From contig CAMAWD010000059.1 in the NCBI GenBank assembly GCA_945861785.1, positions 1 through 40,123 of the forward strand: 40,123 bases of DNA. The letters run 5' to 3'. Positions 23,389-33,238 of the stretch are shown piece by piece. This DNA is from Rhodoferax sp. OV413 (lineage in GTDB: Bacteria; Pseudomonadota; Gammaproteobacteria; Burkholderiales; Burkholderiaceae_C). The position numbers and the translations under genes were made by a program. The notes below the pieces were generated by a model, which was not told the origin of the DNA, did not search any database, and worked only from the letters and a program-made list of their open reading frames with translations. Every line of letters starts with the position of its first letter. The stretch's first letter is position 1.

Positions 23389-24975
23389 ATGTCGCAGGAA
23401 CTCAATTACCTCAGCCAACAGGTGGCGCTCGGCCGCGGCTCGCGCCGCGATTTCCTTGGCCGCGCCGCCGCGCTGGGGCTGTCGGCCGCTGCGGCCAATG
23501 CCTTGCTGGCGACTGCGGCGCAGGCCGCCGGCCCGCGCAAAGGTGGCACACTGAAGATCGGCCTGCAGGGTGGCGCCGCCACCGACAGCCTGGATCCGGC
23601 ACTGGCCGCCAACCAGGTCACCTTCCACGTCGGCCGGATGTGGGGTGAAGAACTGGTGCGCCTGTCGCCGACCGGGCAACTTGAACCACGCCTCGCCACC
23701 GAATGGCGCTCCTCGCCGGATGCCAAGGCCTGGGTGTTCAAGATCCGCAAGGGCGTGCAGTTCCACAACGGCAAGGAGATGACGGCCGACGACGTCGTGG
23801 CCACCATGCAGCGCCACAGCGGGCCCAACACCAAGTCGGGCGCCCTGGGCATCATGCGCGGCGTCGACTCGGTCAGCCGCGATGGCGACACCGTGATCTT
23901 CACGCTCAAGGACGCCAGCGCCGACTTCCCCTACCTGCTGACCGACTACCACCTGTTGATCCAGCCGGGCGGCGGCAACGACAACCCCAAGGCCGCAATC
24001 GGCACCGGCCCTTACAAGATAGTCACCAACGAGCCGGGCGTGCGTGTCATCGGTGAACGCTTCAAGAACTACTGGGCCGCCAGCACCCGTGGCCATGCCG
24101 AGACGGTCGAGATTACTGTGCTCAACGACAGCACTGCCCGTACTGCGGCACTGCAAAGCGGCCGCGTCAACATCATCAACCGCATCGATCCGAAGGTCGT
24201 CGACCTGATCAAACGCGCGCCGGGCGTCACGATCCAGAGCGCCTCCGGCCGCGGTCACTATGTGTTCATCGCCCATTGCAACACGGCGCCGTTCAACAAC
24301 CTCGACCTGCGCCTGGCCCTGAAGTTCGCCATGGACCGCAAGGAGATGGTCGACAAACTGCTGCGTGGTTTCGGGTCGATCGGCAACGACTTCCCGATCA
24401 ATGCCAGCTACCCGCTGTTCTCCGAACTGCCGCAGCGCCCCTTCGACACCGACAAGGCGGCCTTCCACTACAAGAAGTCGGGCCACAACGATGCGATCCT
24501 GCTGCGCACATCCGAAGTCGCCTTCCCAGGTGCCGTCGACGCTGCCCAGCTTTACCAGGCGACCTGCGCCAAGGCCGGCATCAAGATCGAAGTGAAGCGC
24601 GAGCCTGGCGACGGTTACTGGTCCAATGTCTGGAACAAGCAGCCTTTCTCCACCTCGTACTGGGGCGGTCGCGCGGTGCAGGACCAGATGTGGTCGACCG
24701 CCTACATCACCGGCGCCGACTGGAACGACACCCGTTATTTCAACCCGGCCTTCGACAAGATGGTGGTCGCCGCGCGGGGCGAACTGAACACCGCCAAGCG
24801 CAAGACCATGTACAAGGACATGGCGTTGATCGTGCACAACGAGGGCGGCGCGATCGTCCCGATGTTCAACGACACCATCGACGCCACCGGCCCCAAGGTC
24901 GGCGGCTGGGTCAAGAACCCGAACGCCGAACTCATGGGCGGCATGGCCGCATCCGAGTGCTGGCTCGAAGCCTGA
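23389..24975 (+). CDS. Tat-exported peptide-type ABC binding protein
   Basis: The 528-residue protein is an extracellular solute-binding family 5 (DppA/OppA) member. It begins with a twin-arginine signal, SRRDFLGRAAALG at residues 18-30, ending near AQAA, so it is exported folded. Family blocks are LDPALAANQVTFHVGRMWGE, WVFKIRKGVQFHNGKEMTADDV, then IGTGPYKI. Ligands of the family include di- and oligopeptides, nickel complexes, opines and glycosides; the ligand here is not evident. AGGAG before ATG 23389 and a candidate promoter at 23289 support the start. It leads a four-gene importer operon. Confidence 0.92.
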   Translation: MSQELNYLSQQVALGRGSRRDFLGRAAALGLSAAAANALLATAAQAAGPRKGGTLKIGLQGGAATDSLDPALAANQVTFHVGRMWGEELVRLSPTGQLEPRLATEWRSSPDAKAWVFKIRKGVQFHNGKEMTADDVVATMQRHSGPNTKSGALGIMRGVDSVSRDGDTVIFTLKDASADFPYLLTDYHLLIQPGGGNDNPKAAIGTGPYKIVTNEPGVRVIGERFKNYWAASTRGHAETVEITVLNDSTARTAALQSGRVNIINRIDPKVVDLIKRAPGVTIQSASGRGHYVFIAHCNTAPFNNLDLRLALKFAMDRKEMVDKLLRGFGSIGNDFPINASYPLFSELPQRPFDTDKAAFHYKKSGHNDAILLRTSEVAFPGAVDAAQLYQATCAKAGIKIEVKREPGDGYWSNVWNKQPFSTSYWGGRAVQDQMWSTAYITGADWNDTRYFNPAFDKMVVAARGELNTAKRKTMYKDMALIVHNEGGAIVPMFNDTIDATGPKVGGWVKNPNAELMGGMAASECWLEA

Positions 24976-24994
24976 CAGCGACCCGACCCGCTTG

Positions 24995-25954
24995 ATGTCT
25001 TCGCCCTTGCTGAGGCAGGTGGCCCAGCGCCTGCTGCTGGGTGTGCTCATGCTCGTCGGCGTGTCGGTGCTGATCTTCGCCGGCACGGAGATCTTGCCCG
25101 GCGACGTGGCGCAAGCCATTCTGGGCCAGTCGGCAACCCCCGAGGCACTGGCCAACCTGCGCAAGGAGATGGGCCTGAATGAACCGGCGGTGAGCCGCTA
25201 CCTGCATTGGTTCTCCAGTGCCATCACCGGCGACTTCGGCAAGTCGCTCTCCAATGGGCAGGACATCGCCTCGGCGCTGGGCAAGCGGCTGCAGAACACC
25301 TTGTTCCTGGCTGCCTGTTCGGCAGCGGTCGCGGTTCCCCTGGCGATTGCACTGGGCTTGGTCGCAGTGCGCTTTCGCGGTGGTTTCATCGACCGCCTGA
25401 TATCGGGCCTGGGCTTGGCGTCGACGTCGCTACCGGCGTTCTTCGTCGGTTACGTGCTGATGTATTTCTTCGCTGTCAAGCTGCAATGGGTCACCAGTGT
25501 GTCGACCGTATTCGACGGCATGCCGCTGTCCGAACGGGTTGCCGCCATCGTGCTGCCGATGCTGGTGCTGACCACCGAGGTGCTGGCGCACATGATGCGC
25601 ATGACACGCGCGGCGGTGCTCAACGTGATGCAGTCGGCCTACATCGAAACGGCCGAACTCAAGGGGCTGAACGGGTTCCAGGTCATTTACCGCCATGCCA
25701 TGCCCAACGCGCTGGCGCCCATCATCAACGTGGTGATGCTCAACCTGGCGTTTCTGGTCGTGGGCGTGGTGGTGGTCGAGGTGATCTTCGTCTACCCCGG
25801 CATGGGCCAGTACCTGGTCGACCACGTGGCCACCCGCGATGTGCCGGTGGTGCAGGCCTGCGCCCTGGTGTTTGCCACCGTCTACATCGGCATGAACATC
25901 ATCGCCGACGTGGCTGGCGTGGTGTCCAATCCGCGCCTGCGGCATCCGAAGTAG
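24995..25954 (+). CDS. Peptide-type ABC permease (DppB-like)
   Basis: The 319-residue protein has six membrane segments. It opens with LLLGVLMLVGVSVLIFAGTEILPGD, as in DppB/OppB. The EAA-loop block is ETAELKGLNGFQVIYRHAMP and the end is VVVVEVIFVYPGMGQYLVDH. ATG 24995 is preferred over an adjacent TTG. It starts 20 bp after the binding-protein gene and forms a heterodimeric channel with the next gene product. Confidence 0.92.
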   Translation: MSSPLLRQVAQRLLLGVLMLVGVSVLIFAGTEILPGDVAQAILGQSATPEALANLRKEMGLNEPAVSRYLHWFSSAITGDFGKSLSNGQDIASALGKRLQNTLFLAACSAAVAVPLAIALGLVAVRFRGGFIDRLISGLGLASTSLPAFFVGYVLMYFFAVKLQWVTSVSTVFDGMPLSERVAAIVLPMLVLTTEVLAHMMRMTRAAVLNVMQSAYIETAELKGLNGFQVIYRHAMPNALAPIINVVMLNLAFLVVGVVVVEVIFVYPGMGQYLVDHVATRDVPVVQACALVFATVYIGMNIIADVAGVVSNPRLRHPK

Positions 25955-25964
25955 GGGCTGACCG

Positions 25965-26792
25965 ATGGACTGGCGACGCATTCCCCTTTCGGCCCTGATC
26001 GGTCTGGTGCTGACGCTGGTTATTGTGTTCATAGCAGTGTTCGCACCCTGGATCGCACCCTATGCGACCGGCACGGTTGTCGGGGACGTCTGGGCGCCGA
26101 TGTCCGACAAGGCCCTGCTGGGAACCGACAACCTGGGCCGCGACCTGTTCTCGCGCATGGTCCATGGCGCGCGGGTCACACTCATGATTGCCGGCGCGGC
26201 CACGGCCTTGTCTTTCACCATGGGCTCGATCCTGGGCTTCGTGGCCGCCGTGTCGGGCGGACGGCTGGACCAGTTCCTCTCGCGCACGGTGGACCTGATG
26301 ATGTCCATCCCCACGCTGATTCTGGCGCTGGTGGTGCTGTCTGTCCTGCCATCGTCTGTCACGGTGCTGGTGCTGGTGCTGGGTTTCCTGGATTCAACCC
26401 GTGTGTTTCGCCTCGCGCGCGCAGTGGCTGTCGACATTGCGGTGATGGACTACGTAGAGGCAGCGCGCCTGCGCGGTGAAAAAACCGCCTGGATCGTGTT
26501 CTCCGAGATCCTGCCCAATGCCCTGACACCGCTGGTGTCGGAACTGGGCCTGCGCTTCATATTTGCAGTGCTTTTCCTGTCGGGCCTGTCCTTCCTCGGG
26601 CTCGGTGTGCAGCCGCCCGACGCCGACTGGGGCGCCATGGTGCGTGAGAACAAGGAAGGTATTGTGTTCGGCGTGCCCGCCGCTTTGATCCCTGCAGCGG
26701 CCATCGGTGTATTGACAATTTCTGTGAATCTGGTGGCGGACTGGGTCCTGACCCGGACTTCCAGCCTCAAAGGCGGGCGTGGCAATGGCTGA
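25965..26792 (+). CDS. Peptide-type ABC permease (DppC-like)
   Basis: The 275-residue protein has the DppC layout. Family blocks are LLGTDNLGRDLFSRMVHGAR and the EAA loop EAARLRGEKTAWIVFSEILPN, followed by LSFLGLGVQPPDADWGAM. Six membrane segments are expected. It starts 11 bp after the DppB-like gene, and its end overlaps the ATPase start by 8 bp, so translation is coupled. Confidence 0.92.
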   Translation: MDWRRIPLSALIGLVLTLVIVFIAVFAPWIAPYATGTVVGDVWAPMSDKALLGTDNLGRDLFSRMVHGARVTLMIAGAATALSFTMGSILGFVAAVSGGRLDQFLSRTVDLMMSIPTLILALVVLSVLPSSVTVLVLVLGFLDSTRVFRLARAVAVDIAVMDYVEAARLRGEKTAWIVFSEILPNALTPLVSELGLRFIFAVLFLSGLSFLGLGVQPPDADWGAMVRENKEGIVFGVPAALIPAAAIGVLTISVNLVADWVLTRTSSLKGGRGNG

Positions 26793-28440
26793 GATGGCAT
26801 CCGGCAAGGGCCCGCTGCTCGACATCCGCAACCTGCGCATCGAAGCCACGGTGCATCCGCCGGGTGAAAAGCCGCGCGATATCCTGATCGTGGACGACGT
26901 TTCGCTGACCTTGCAAAAAGGTCGGGTGATGGGGCTGATTGGCGAATCAGGCGCGGGCAAATCGACGATAGGCCTGTCGGCGCTGGGTTACGGCCGTGGC
27001 GGTGTGCGCATCACGGGCGGCCAGGTGCTGCTGAACGGACGCGACATCCTGCAAGGCGGCACCAGCGGACTGCGGGCGCTGCGCGGCAAGGAGGTGGCCT
27101 ACGTGGCGCAATCAGCAGCGGCCGCCTTCAACCCCTCGCACCGTTTGATGGCACAGGTGGTGGAGAGCGCGGTTCACCATGGCGTGGCAAACCGCGCGCA
27201 GGCCGAACAACGCGCTGTTGCGCTGTTCAAGAAACTCGGCCTGCCCGACCCCGAAAATTTCGGCCAGCGTTTCCCCCACCAGGTGTCGGGCGGCCAGCTG
27301 CAACGCGCCATGACCGCCATGGCGCTGTGCGCCGAGCCCGACCTGATCGTGTTCGACGAACCCACCACCGCGCTTGACGTCACGACCCAGATCGATGTGC
27401 TGGCGGCCATCAAGGACGCGATCCGCGACACCGGCGTGGCCGCGCTCTACATCACGCACGATCTGGCGGTGGTGGCCCAGGTGTCGGACGACATCATGGT
27501 GCTGCGCCACGGTCGCATGGTTGAGTTCGGTGAAACCGCGCAGATCATCCACGCGCCGCGCGAGGAGTACACCCGCGCGCTGGTCTCGGTGCGATCGATC
27601 GTCCATGAAGAGAAAAAACCCGCGCCGCAGCCCCTGCTGGAAGTGCGCGGTGTCACCGCCAGTTATTCCGGCCGCATGGTCAAGGTGCTCGATGGTGTGT
27701 CCGTCAAGCTCAGCGTTGGCCAGACGCTGGCGGTGGTCGGCGAGTCGGGTTCCGGCAAATCCACGCTGGCACGTGTGGTCACCGGTCTGCTGGCACCCGC
27801 GCAAGGCGAAATCCTGTTCAATGGCAACACCCTGCCCGCGCGCCTGCCCGACCGCACCAAGGACCAATTGCGCGAGTTGCAGATGATCTACCAGATGGCC
27901 GACGTGGCCATGAACCCGCGCCACACCGTGGGCAAGATCATCGGGCGGCCACTGGAGTTCTACTTCGGCATGAGGGGCGACGAGAAGAAACGCCGCGTCC
28001 AGCAGCTGCTCGACGAGATCGAGATGGGTGCGGGCTACATCGACCGCTACCCGGCGGAGCTCTCGGGCGGCCAGAAGCAGCGGGTGTGTATTGCGCGCGC
28101 GCTGGCGGCCAAACCCAAACTCATCATCTGCGACGAAGTGACCAGCGCCCTGGACCCGCTGGTGGCCGACGGCATCCTCAAGCTGCTGCTGAACCTGCAG
28201 AAGATCGAGGGCGTGGCCTACCTCTATATCACGCACGACCTCACCACGGTCAAGGCCATCGCCGACTCCATCGCGGTGATGTACCAGGGCAAAATTGTGC
28301 GTTACGGCACCAAGACCGAGGTGCTCACACCACCCTTCGACGCCTACACCGACCTGCTGCTCGCCTCGGTGCCCGAGATGGAGATTGGCTGGCTCGAGAG
28401 CGCAATTTCCCGTCGCCGCATGGAGAGCGCGGGGAACTGA
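26785..28440 (+). CDS. Fused double ABC ATPase (DppD-DppF type)
   Basis: The 551-residue protein carries two complete ABC domains. Domain one has Walker A GESGAGKST from residue 53, signature VSGGQLQR and Walker B LIVFDEPTTALD. Domain two has Walker A GESGSGKS at 319-326, signature LSGGQKQR and Walker B LIICDEVTSALD. In the second Walker B the usual Pro after Glu is Val, a common DppF-type variation. Many importers use two separate genes; here one chain gives both ATP sites. ATG 26785 overlaps the permease end, and an upstream in-frame GTG at 26779 is less likely. Confidence 0.93.
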   Translation: MAEMASGKGPLLDIRNLRIEATVHPPGEKPRDILIVDDVSLTLQKGRVMGLIGESGAGKSTIGLSALGYGRGGVRITGGQVLLNGRDILQGGTSGLRALRGKEVAYVAQSAAAAFNPSHRLMAQVVESAVHHGVANRAQAEQRAVALFKKLGLPDPENFGQRFPHQVSGGQLQRAMTAMALCAEPDLIVFDEPTTALDVTTQIDVLAAIKDAIRDTGVAALYITHDLAVVAQVSDDIMVLRHGRMVEFGETAQIIHAPREEYTRALVSVRSIVHEEKKPAPQPLLEVRGVTASYSGRMVKVLDGVSVKLSVGQTLAVVGESGSGKSTLARVVTGLLAPAQGEILFNGNTLPARLPDRTKDQLRELQMIYQMADVAMNPRHTVGKIIGRPLEFYFGMRGDEKKRRVQQLLDEIEMGAGYIDRYPAELSGGQKQRVCIARALAAKPKLIICDEVTSALDPLVADGILKLLLNLQKIEGVAYLYITHDLTTVKAIADSIAVMYQGKIVRYGTKTEVLTPPFDAYTDLLLASVPEMEIGWLESAISRRRMESAGN

Positions 28441-28477
28441 GCGCCGTGCGAGGCACCGTCAGGGAGAACTGCGGCTC

Positions 28478-29452
28478 TCATGGTTTATCGACCAGCAGCG
28501 ACACCGCGGCCGAAAAACTCAGGAACGAAGCCGCCGTCGATACCAGAATGATCCGGGCGATACGCCCGTTGTCGGCCCCGAACTTCTCAGCCAGCATCGA
28601 CACGTTGCTGGCGCTGGGCAACGCGGCAACCAGAACCACCACCAAGAGCGCAAAACGGTCCAGAGGCACACCGAGCTGGATTGCGGCTGTGCCCGCCAAC
28701 AGCACCAGCAGCGGGTGCACCAGCAGTTTGATCGCGACCACCGGCAGGTAGTCACGCAGCGGCACGGCCGGCGCACCCGCTGCGCGCACCAGCATCTGCG
28801 AGCGCGCCAGCACGGCGCCAATGGTGAACAACGCCACCGGCGAGGCCGCATCGGCGAGCAAGGTCACGGTCTGGGCCACCGGCTTGGGCAGCGCAAGTTG
28901 GACCGCCGAGGCCAATGCACCCAACACAATGGCCCAGGGCATGGGATTGCCCAGCATGCCCCGCAACGCATTGCCCGCCGCGTGGGAAAAGCCATGCTTG
29001 TCGGCACCGTCGAGCCGCGAGAGCGCCACGCACAGGGACGTGGTGATGACTGTGTCGACCACGATCGTCACGATGGCCGGGCCGGCCGCCGCCGCACCCA
29101 GCAGCGCCACCAGCAATGGCACGCCCATGAACCCGGTATTGGGAAATACCGCCACCAGCGCGCCGAAAGCCGCATCGTTCCAGCGGATGCGCCGGTTCAT
29201 GCTGACCGCCACCACAAAACCGACCATCACCAGGGCGCAGAACAGGTAGGTGAAAAACAGCGCGCCGTCGAGCAACTGTGCCACCGGGGTGGTCGACCCG
29301 AACCGGTACAACATGCAGGGCAGCGCAAAAAACAGCACGAAGGAGTTCATGCCTGGGATGGCCTCCAGCGGCAACATTTTGCGCCGGGCCGCCAGGTAGC
29401 CTGCCAGGACCAGCGCGAAGAAGGGGAAAGTGACGAGCAATACTTGGAGCAC
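28478..29452 (-). CDS. AEC-family transporter (auxin efflux carrier-like)
   Basis: The 324-residue polytopic protein has two homologous halves of about five membrane segments each, the layout of the AEC family. Typical blocks are FALPCMLYRFG, VFPNTGFMGVPLL with an unwound-helix Asn-Thr-Gly, and LVVVLVAALPSASNVSMLAEKFG. Bacterial members move malate, malonate and other dicarboxylates. It converges with the ATPase gene (38-bp gap) and stands alone, so the substrate is not defined by context. Start at 29452. Confidence 0.88.
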   Translation of the reverse strand: MLQVLLVTFPFFALVLAGYLAARRKMLPLEAIPGMNSFVLFFALPCMLYRFGSTTPVAQLLDGALFFTYLFCALVMVGFVVAVSMNRRIRWNDAAFGALVAVFPNTGFMGVPLLVALLGAAAAGPAIVTIVVDTVITTSLCVALSRLDGADKHGFSHAAGNALRGMLGNPMPWAIVLGALASAVQLALPKPVAQTVTLLADAASPVALFTIGAVLARSQMLVRAAGAPAVPLRDYLPVVAIKLLVHPLLVLLAGTAAIQLGVPLDRFALLVVVLVAALPSASNVSMLAEKFGADNGRIARIILVSTAASFLSFSAAVSLLVDKP

Positions 29453-29562
29453 GTGGCATTTTCCTCCAGCATTGCATGCCTTCCGGCACCGGCCGGAAAA
29501 AGACCCGCCAGAACCTGCATCGGTATCATTCGCCGCTTGCCTTCCCGAACCAAAGTGCCTGC

Positions 29563-31701
29563 ATGTCCTCCCCAGTTTCCACCGGCCTGAACCTTGCGCA
29601 ACAAGAAGCCGTCAACCACATGCACGGGCCCTGCCTGGTGCTGGCAGGCGCCGGGTCCGGCAAGACCCGTGTCATCACGCACAAGATCGCCCGCCTGATC
29701 CAGACCGGCATGGATGCCCGGCGCATCGCAGCCATCACCTTCACCAACAAGGCGGCCGCGGAAATGCGCGAACGCGCCAAGGGCCTGGTGGGACGTACTG
29801 CAAAGGACGTGCTGATCTGCACCTTCCACGCGCTCGGCGTGCGCATGTTGCGCCAGGACGGCCAGGTGCTCGGGCTCAAGCCCAACTTTTCCATTCTCGA
29901 CACCGACGACATCACCAGCATCCTGAAGGACTGCGGCGGCAGCACCGACGCGGCCACTGCGCGCCAGTGGCAGTGGACCATCAGCCGCTGGAAGAACATG
30001 GGCCTGAATGCAGCGCAGTCCGAGGCCCAGGCAGCGGACGACCATGAACGTGTCACCGCCCGCATCATGGCGCGTTACGAAGAACGGCTGACCGCCTACC
30101 AGAGTGTCGATTTCGACGACCTGCTGGGCCTGCCGCTCAAACTGATGGCCGAGCACCCCGATGTGCGCCAGCGCTGGCAGGCGTCGCTGGGCCATGTGCT
30201 GGTGGACGAATACCAGGACACCAACGCGACACAGTACGCGCTGCTCAAGCACCTGGTGGGTGGAACGGAACGTGCCGACGCGCGCATCACGGCGGTGGGC
30301 GATGATGACCAGTCGATCTACGGCTGGCGCGGCGCCACACTGGACAACCTGCGCCAGCTGCCGGTCGACTTTCCGGCGCTCAAGGTGATCAAGCTGGAGC
30401 AGAACTACCGCTCCACCAGCGCCATCCTGCGCGCGGCCAACAACGTGATCGGCCCCAACCCCAAGCTGTTCCCCAAGAACCTGTGGAGCGATCTGGGCGA
30501 AGGCGAACCGGTGCGTGTGGTCGATGCCGACCACGAGGAACACGAGGCCGAACGTGTGGTGGCGCGTATCCAGAGCACCCGCGCCGGCAACGCGGACAGC
30601 GCCAGCGCACAGACCCAGAGCAAGGAGTTCCGCGACTTCGCCATCCTGTACCGCGCCAACCACCAGGCACGCGTGTTCGAGCAGGCCTTGCGCAAGGCGC
30701 AGATCCCGTACAAGGTGTCGGGTGGCCAGAGCTTCTTCGACCGGGCCGAGATCAAGGACCTGTGCGCCTGGTTCCGGTTGTGGGTGAACAACGACGACGA
30801 TCCGGGTTTTCTGCGCGCCATCACCACGCCCAAGCGAGGAATCGGGCACCAGACACTGCAACAACTCGGCGTGTTCGCCGGCAAATACAAACTGAGCCTG
30901 TTCGAGGCGCTGTTCAGCCCCAGCCTGGCCAGCGTCTTGCCGGCACGCGCCGTGGGCAGCCTGCACGAGTTCGGCCGGTATGTGAACGACCTGGAGTTCC
31001 GCGCCCGCCAGACACTGGGCGCCGAGGCAGCACGCGGCTTCCTGGCCGACTGGCTGAAGGAGATCGGTTACGAGCAACACCTCTACGATGGCGAGGACAG
31101 CGAAAAGGTCGCCGCCACGCGCTGGACCAACGTGATGGAATTTTGCGACTGGATGGCGGCGCGCTGCGGCGGCCAGATCGACGACGCGGCCGGCGTGTCG
31201 ACCTCCACCGAAGTCAAGCACCTGCTGGAAGTGGCGCAGACGATTTCGCTCTTGTCCACCATCAGTGAACGCGAGACCGACCAGAACGTGGTGACCCTCT
31301 CCACCCTGCACGCATCGAAGGGCCTGGAATGGCCACACGTGATGCTGGTGGGGGTGACCGAAGGCATGTTGCCGTTCAAGTTGGGCGACGAGGCCAACCC
31401 GAGCGGCCGCGCAGATGGGCCCATGAGCGACAGCCTCACAGAGCGCCTGCAAGAGGAGCGCCGTCTTATGTATGTTGGCATCACCCGCGCCCAGCGCAGC
31501 CTGGCGGTGAGCTGGACCCGCAAACGCAAGAAGGGCCGCGAGATGGTGGCAGCACTTCCCAGCCGCTTCATCGCCGAGATGGCGCTGGATGCCAAGACCG
31601 TGAAAGAAGACCCGCGCGCCAAGCTCAAGGCGCTGCGGGAGGAGTTTGCAAAGAAAGCGGCAGATGCGGCGGCGGTGAGCCTGGCGGCTTCGGGGCGCTG
31701 A
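29563..31701 (+). CDS. rep: ATP-dependent DNA helicase, Rep/UvrD family
   Basis: The 712-residue protein has all superfamily 1A motifs: Walker A AGAGSGKT at residues 28-35, Ia ITFTNKAAAEM, II VDEYQDTN at 214-221, III DDDQSIYGWRGA, IV QNYRSTSAILRAAN, V TLHASKGLEWPHVMLVG and VI RRLMYVGITRAQ. These are 3'-5' helicases. Rep clears proteins from DNA ahead of replication forks. The length is between Rep and UvrD, and the EYQDTN motif II with the absence of a long UvrD tail favours Rep. ATG 29563 begins just before the conserved GLNLAQQEAV; earlier in-frame codons add no conserved sequence. Confidence 0.93.
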   Translation: MSSPVSTGLNLAQQEAVNHMHGPCLVLAGAGSGKTRVITHKIARLIQTGMDARRIAAITFTNKAAAEMRERAKGLVGRTAKDVLICTFHALGVRMLRQDGQVLGLKPNFSILDTDDITSILKDCGGSTDAATARQWQWTISRWKNMGLNAAQSEAQAADDHERVTARIMARYEERLTAYQSVDFDDLLGLPLKLMAEHPDVRQRWQASLGHVLVDEYQDTNATQYALLKHLVGGTERADARITAVGDDDQSIYGWRGATLDNLRQLPVDFPALKVIKLEQNYRSTSAILRAANNVIGPNPKLFPKNLWSDLGEGEPVRVVDADHEEHEAERVVARIQSTRAGNADSASAQTQSKEFRDFAILYRANHQARVFEQALRKAQIPYKVSGGQSFFDRAEIKDLCAWFRLWVNNDDDPGFLRAITTPKRGIGHQTLQQLGVFAGKYKLSLFEALFSPSLASVLPARAVGSLHEFGRYVNDLEFRARQTLGAEAARGFLADWLKEIGYEQHLYDGEDSEKVAATRWTNVMEFCDWMAARCGGQIDDAAGVSTSTEVKHLLEVAQTISLLSTISERETDQNVVTLSTLHASKGLEWPHVMLVGVTEGMLPFKLGDEANPSGRADGPMSDSLTERLQEERRLMYVGITRAQRSLAVSWTRKRKKGREMVAALPSRFIAEMALDAKTVKEDPRAKLKALREEFAKKAADAAAVSLAASGR

Positions 31702-31756
31702 GCGCCCGCTGGCCAGATCGTCGGTGATACTGCGTTCCTGCCTTCCAGGAAAAGCC

Positions 31757-32185
31757 ATGGCCCCACCCGTCCCGATGCACTGCATCCCGCTGACCGACGC
31801 GACGGTGCATGAGTTCTACGACTATTTGTTTGCACCCTGGGTCAAGGGGCTGGGCAAACGCGACTTCTCGGTGCGCACAGGCGAGGTTTCGGCATTGTTA
31901 CCCCAAAGCGATGTATTGAAGTTTTCCAGCGGCGCGGTCTGCGGGCAAGTCATCATGGCCGCGATCGACACCGTGGCGTCGCTGGCCATGGCCACCACCG
32001 ACCGCATCCCCAAGGGAACGGTCTACCAGCACACCCATTTCCTGCGCCCCGCAGTCAACGATGACTTCCGGGTGTTGGCCACTGTGTTGCGTTTCGGCAA
32101 GGCATCCGCATTTGCCCAGGCGCGTGTGACGTTTGCGTCCTCCGGCGAACTGGTCGCCCATGCCAGCCTGGAGTTTGCGTTCTGA
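31757..32185 (+). CDS. PaaI-like hotdog thioesterase
   Basis: The 142-residue protein has the single-hotdog acyl-CoA thioesterase pattern. SSGAVCGQVIMAAIDTVASLAM contains the central helix with Asp as candidate catalytic residue. GTVYQHTHFLRPAVNDDFRVLATVLRFGKASAFAQARV forms the following strands. Such proteins hydrolyse acyl- or aryl-CoA thioesters. AGGA seven bases before ATG 31757 supports the start. It lies 55 bp after the helicase gene with no evident functional link. Confidence 0.8.
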   Translation: MAPPVPMHCIPLTDATVHEFYDYLFAPWVKGLGKRDFSVRTGEVSALLPQSDVLKFSSGAVCGQVIMAAIDTVASLAMATTDRIPKGTVYQHTHFLRPAVNDDFRVLATVLRFGKASAFAQARVTFASSGELVAHASLEFAF

Positions 32186-32253
32186 ATGCCACGCCGGAGC
32201 CGGGCAAAATGGCGTTGAAGTCGACTCGCATATTTTTTTCAGGAGTGATCAGC

Positions 32254-33237
32254 ATGAAGTTTTCAGTACCAATGATTCTGGGCGCAGTGCGCCGTACCGC
32301 CCTGCTGGGCGCCCTGCTGGCCGCCGGCCTCGCCCAGGCCCAGACCGGAGCGATCAAGCTGCTGGTCGGATTCCCGCCCGGCGGCGGCACCGACGCCATC
32401 GCGCGCACGCTGGCCGACAAGCTCAAGGACCAGCTCGGCATGCCGGTGGTGGTGGAGAACAAGGCCGGTGCCGGCGGGCAGCTGGCGGCCCAGGCGCTCA
32501 AGGCGGCCGCACCGGACGGCATGACGCTGTTCCTGTCGCACGACCACACCATCTCGATCCTGCCGCAGGTCGTGAAGAACCCCGGTTTCGATTCGGCCAA
32601 GGATTTTGTTGCGGTGGCCGGTTTTGCGACCTTCGTGAATGCACTGGCGGTGTCGGGCGGAACGCCTGCAAAAAGCGTCAACGAGTACGTGTCCTGGTTG
32701 AAAACCGCCGGGGCGGGCAAAGGCACGGTGGGGATCCCCGCGCCGGCGTCGACCCCCGAGTTCCTGGTCAAGGTGGTGGCGCAGAAATACAGCCTCGACC
32801 TGCAGGCCGCGCCCTACCGCGGCAGCGCGCCGATGATGGCCGACATGCTGGGCAACCAGATTGCCGCCGGCATCGGGTCGGTGCCAGACTTCATCGAGAT
32901 GCACAAGGCCGGCAAGATCCGTGTCGTGGCGGTGCTCGGCGGCGCCCGGCAGGCGACGCTGCCCGACGTGCCCACCTTCTCCGAACTGGGCCTGACCGGT
33001 TTCGAGGACATGCCCTACTACGGCATTTTCGCGCCGGCCAGCACCCCGAAGGCCTTCATCGACAAGTTCTCGGATGCGATGGCCAAGGTGGTGGCGATGC
33101 CCGATGTGCGCGACCGTCTGACCGCCATGGGGCTGACTGTGGGTTTCATGACCCAGCAGCAACTGGCCACGCGCGAACAGGCCTACACGCAGGTCTGGGC
33201 GAAACTCATCAAGGCGAGCGGGTTCCAGGCGCAGTAG
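32254..33237 (+). CDS. Bug-family (TctC-like) solute-binding protein
   Basis: The 327-residue protein has a signal peptide ending near LAQAQ (residues 1-30) and the Bug signature VGFPPGGGTDAIAR, then VVVENKAGAGGQLAAQALKAA. Bug proteins bind organic acids, amino acids or nicotinate-like ligands in the periplasm, often without a cognate transporter beside them. No TctA or TctB membrane gene is present here, so this one is an orphan. AGGAG before ATG 32254 and the signal peptide fix the start over an in-frame codon at 32209. Burkholderiales carry many such orphans. Confidence 0.9.
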   Translation: MKFSVPMILGAVRRTALLGALLAAGLAQAQTGAIKLLVGFPPGGGTDAIARTLADKLKDQLGMPVVVENKAGAGGQLAAQALKAAAPDGMTLFLSHDHTISILPQVVKNPGFDSAKDFVAVAGFATFVNALAVSGGTPAKSVNEYVSWLKTAGAGKGTVGIPAPASTPEFLVKVVAQKYSLDLQAAPYRGSAPMMADMLGNQIAAGIGSVPDFIEMHKAGKIRVVAVLGGARQATLPDVPTFSELGLTGFEDMPYYGIFAPASTPKAFIDKFSDAMAKVVAMPDVRDRLTAMGLTVGFMTQQQLATREQAYTQVWAKLIKASGFQAQ

Positions 33238-33238
33238 G

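Noticed and set aside
22840-25164. 774-codon open frame on the minus strand
   Set aside because: Its length is opposite the Tat-exported binding protein and part of the hydrolase gene; the composition is antisense-like and has no motif.
29347-31785. 812-codon open frame on the minus strand
   Set aside because: It is opposite the Rep/UvrD helicase, which shows all helicase motifs on the plus strand.
32254-33237. Complete tripartite tricarboxylate transporter
   Set aside because: Only the binding protein is present; neighbours are a thioesterase and a convergent VWA gene, with no TctA or TctB.
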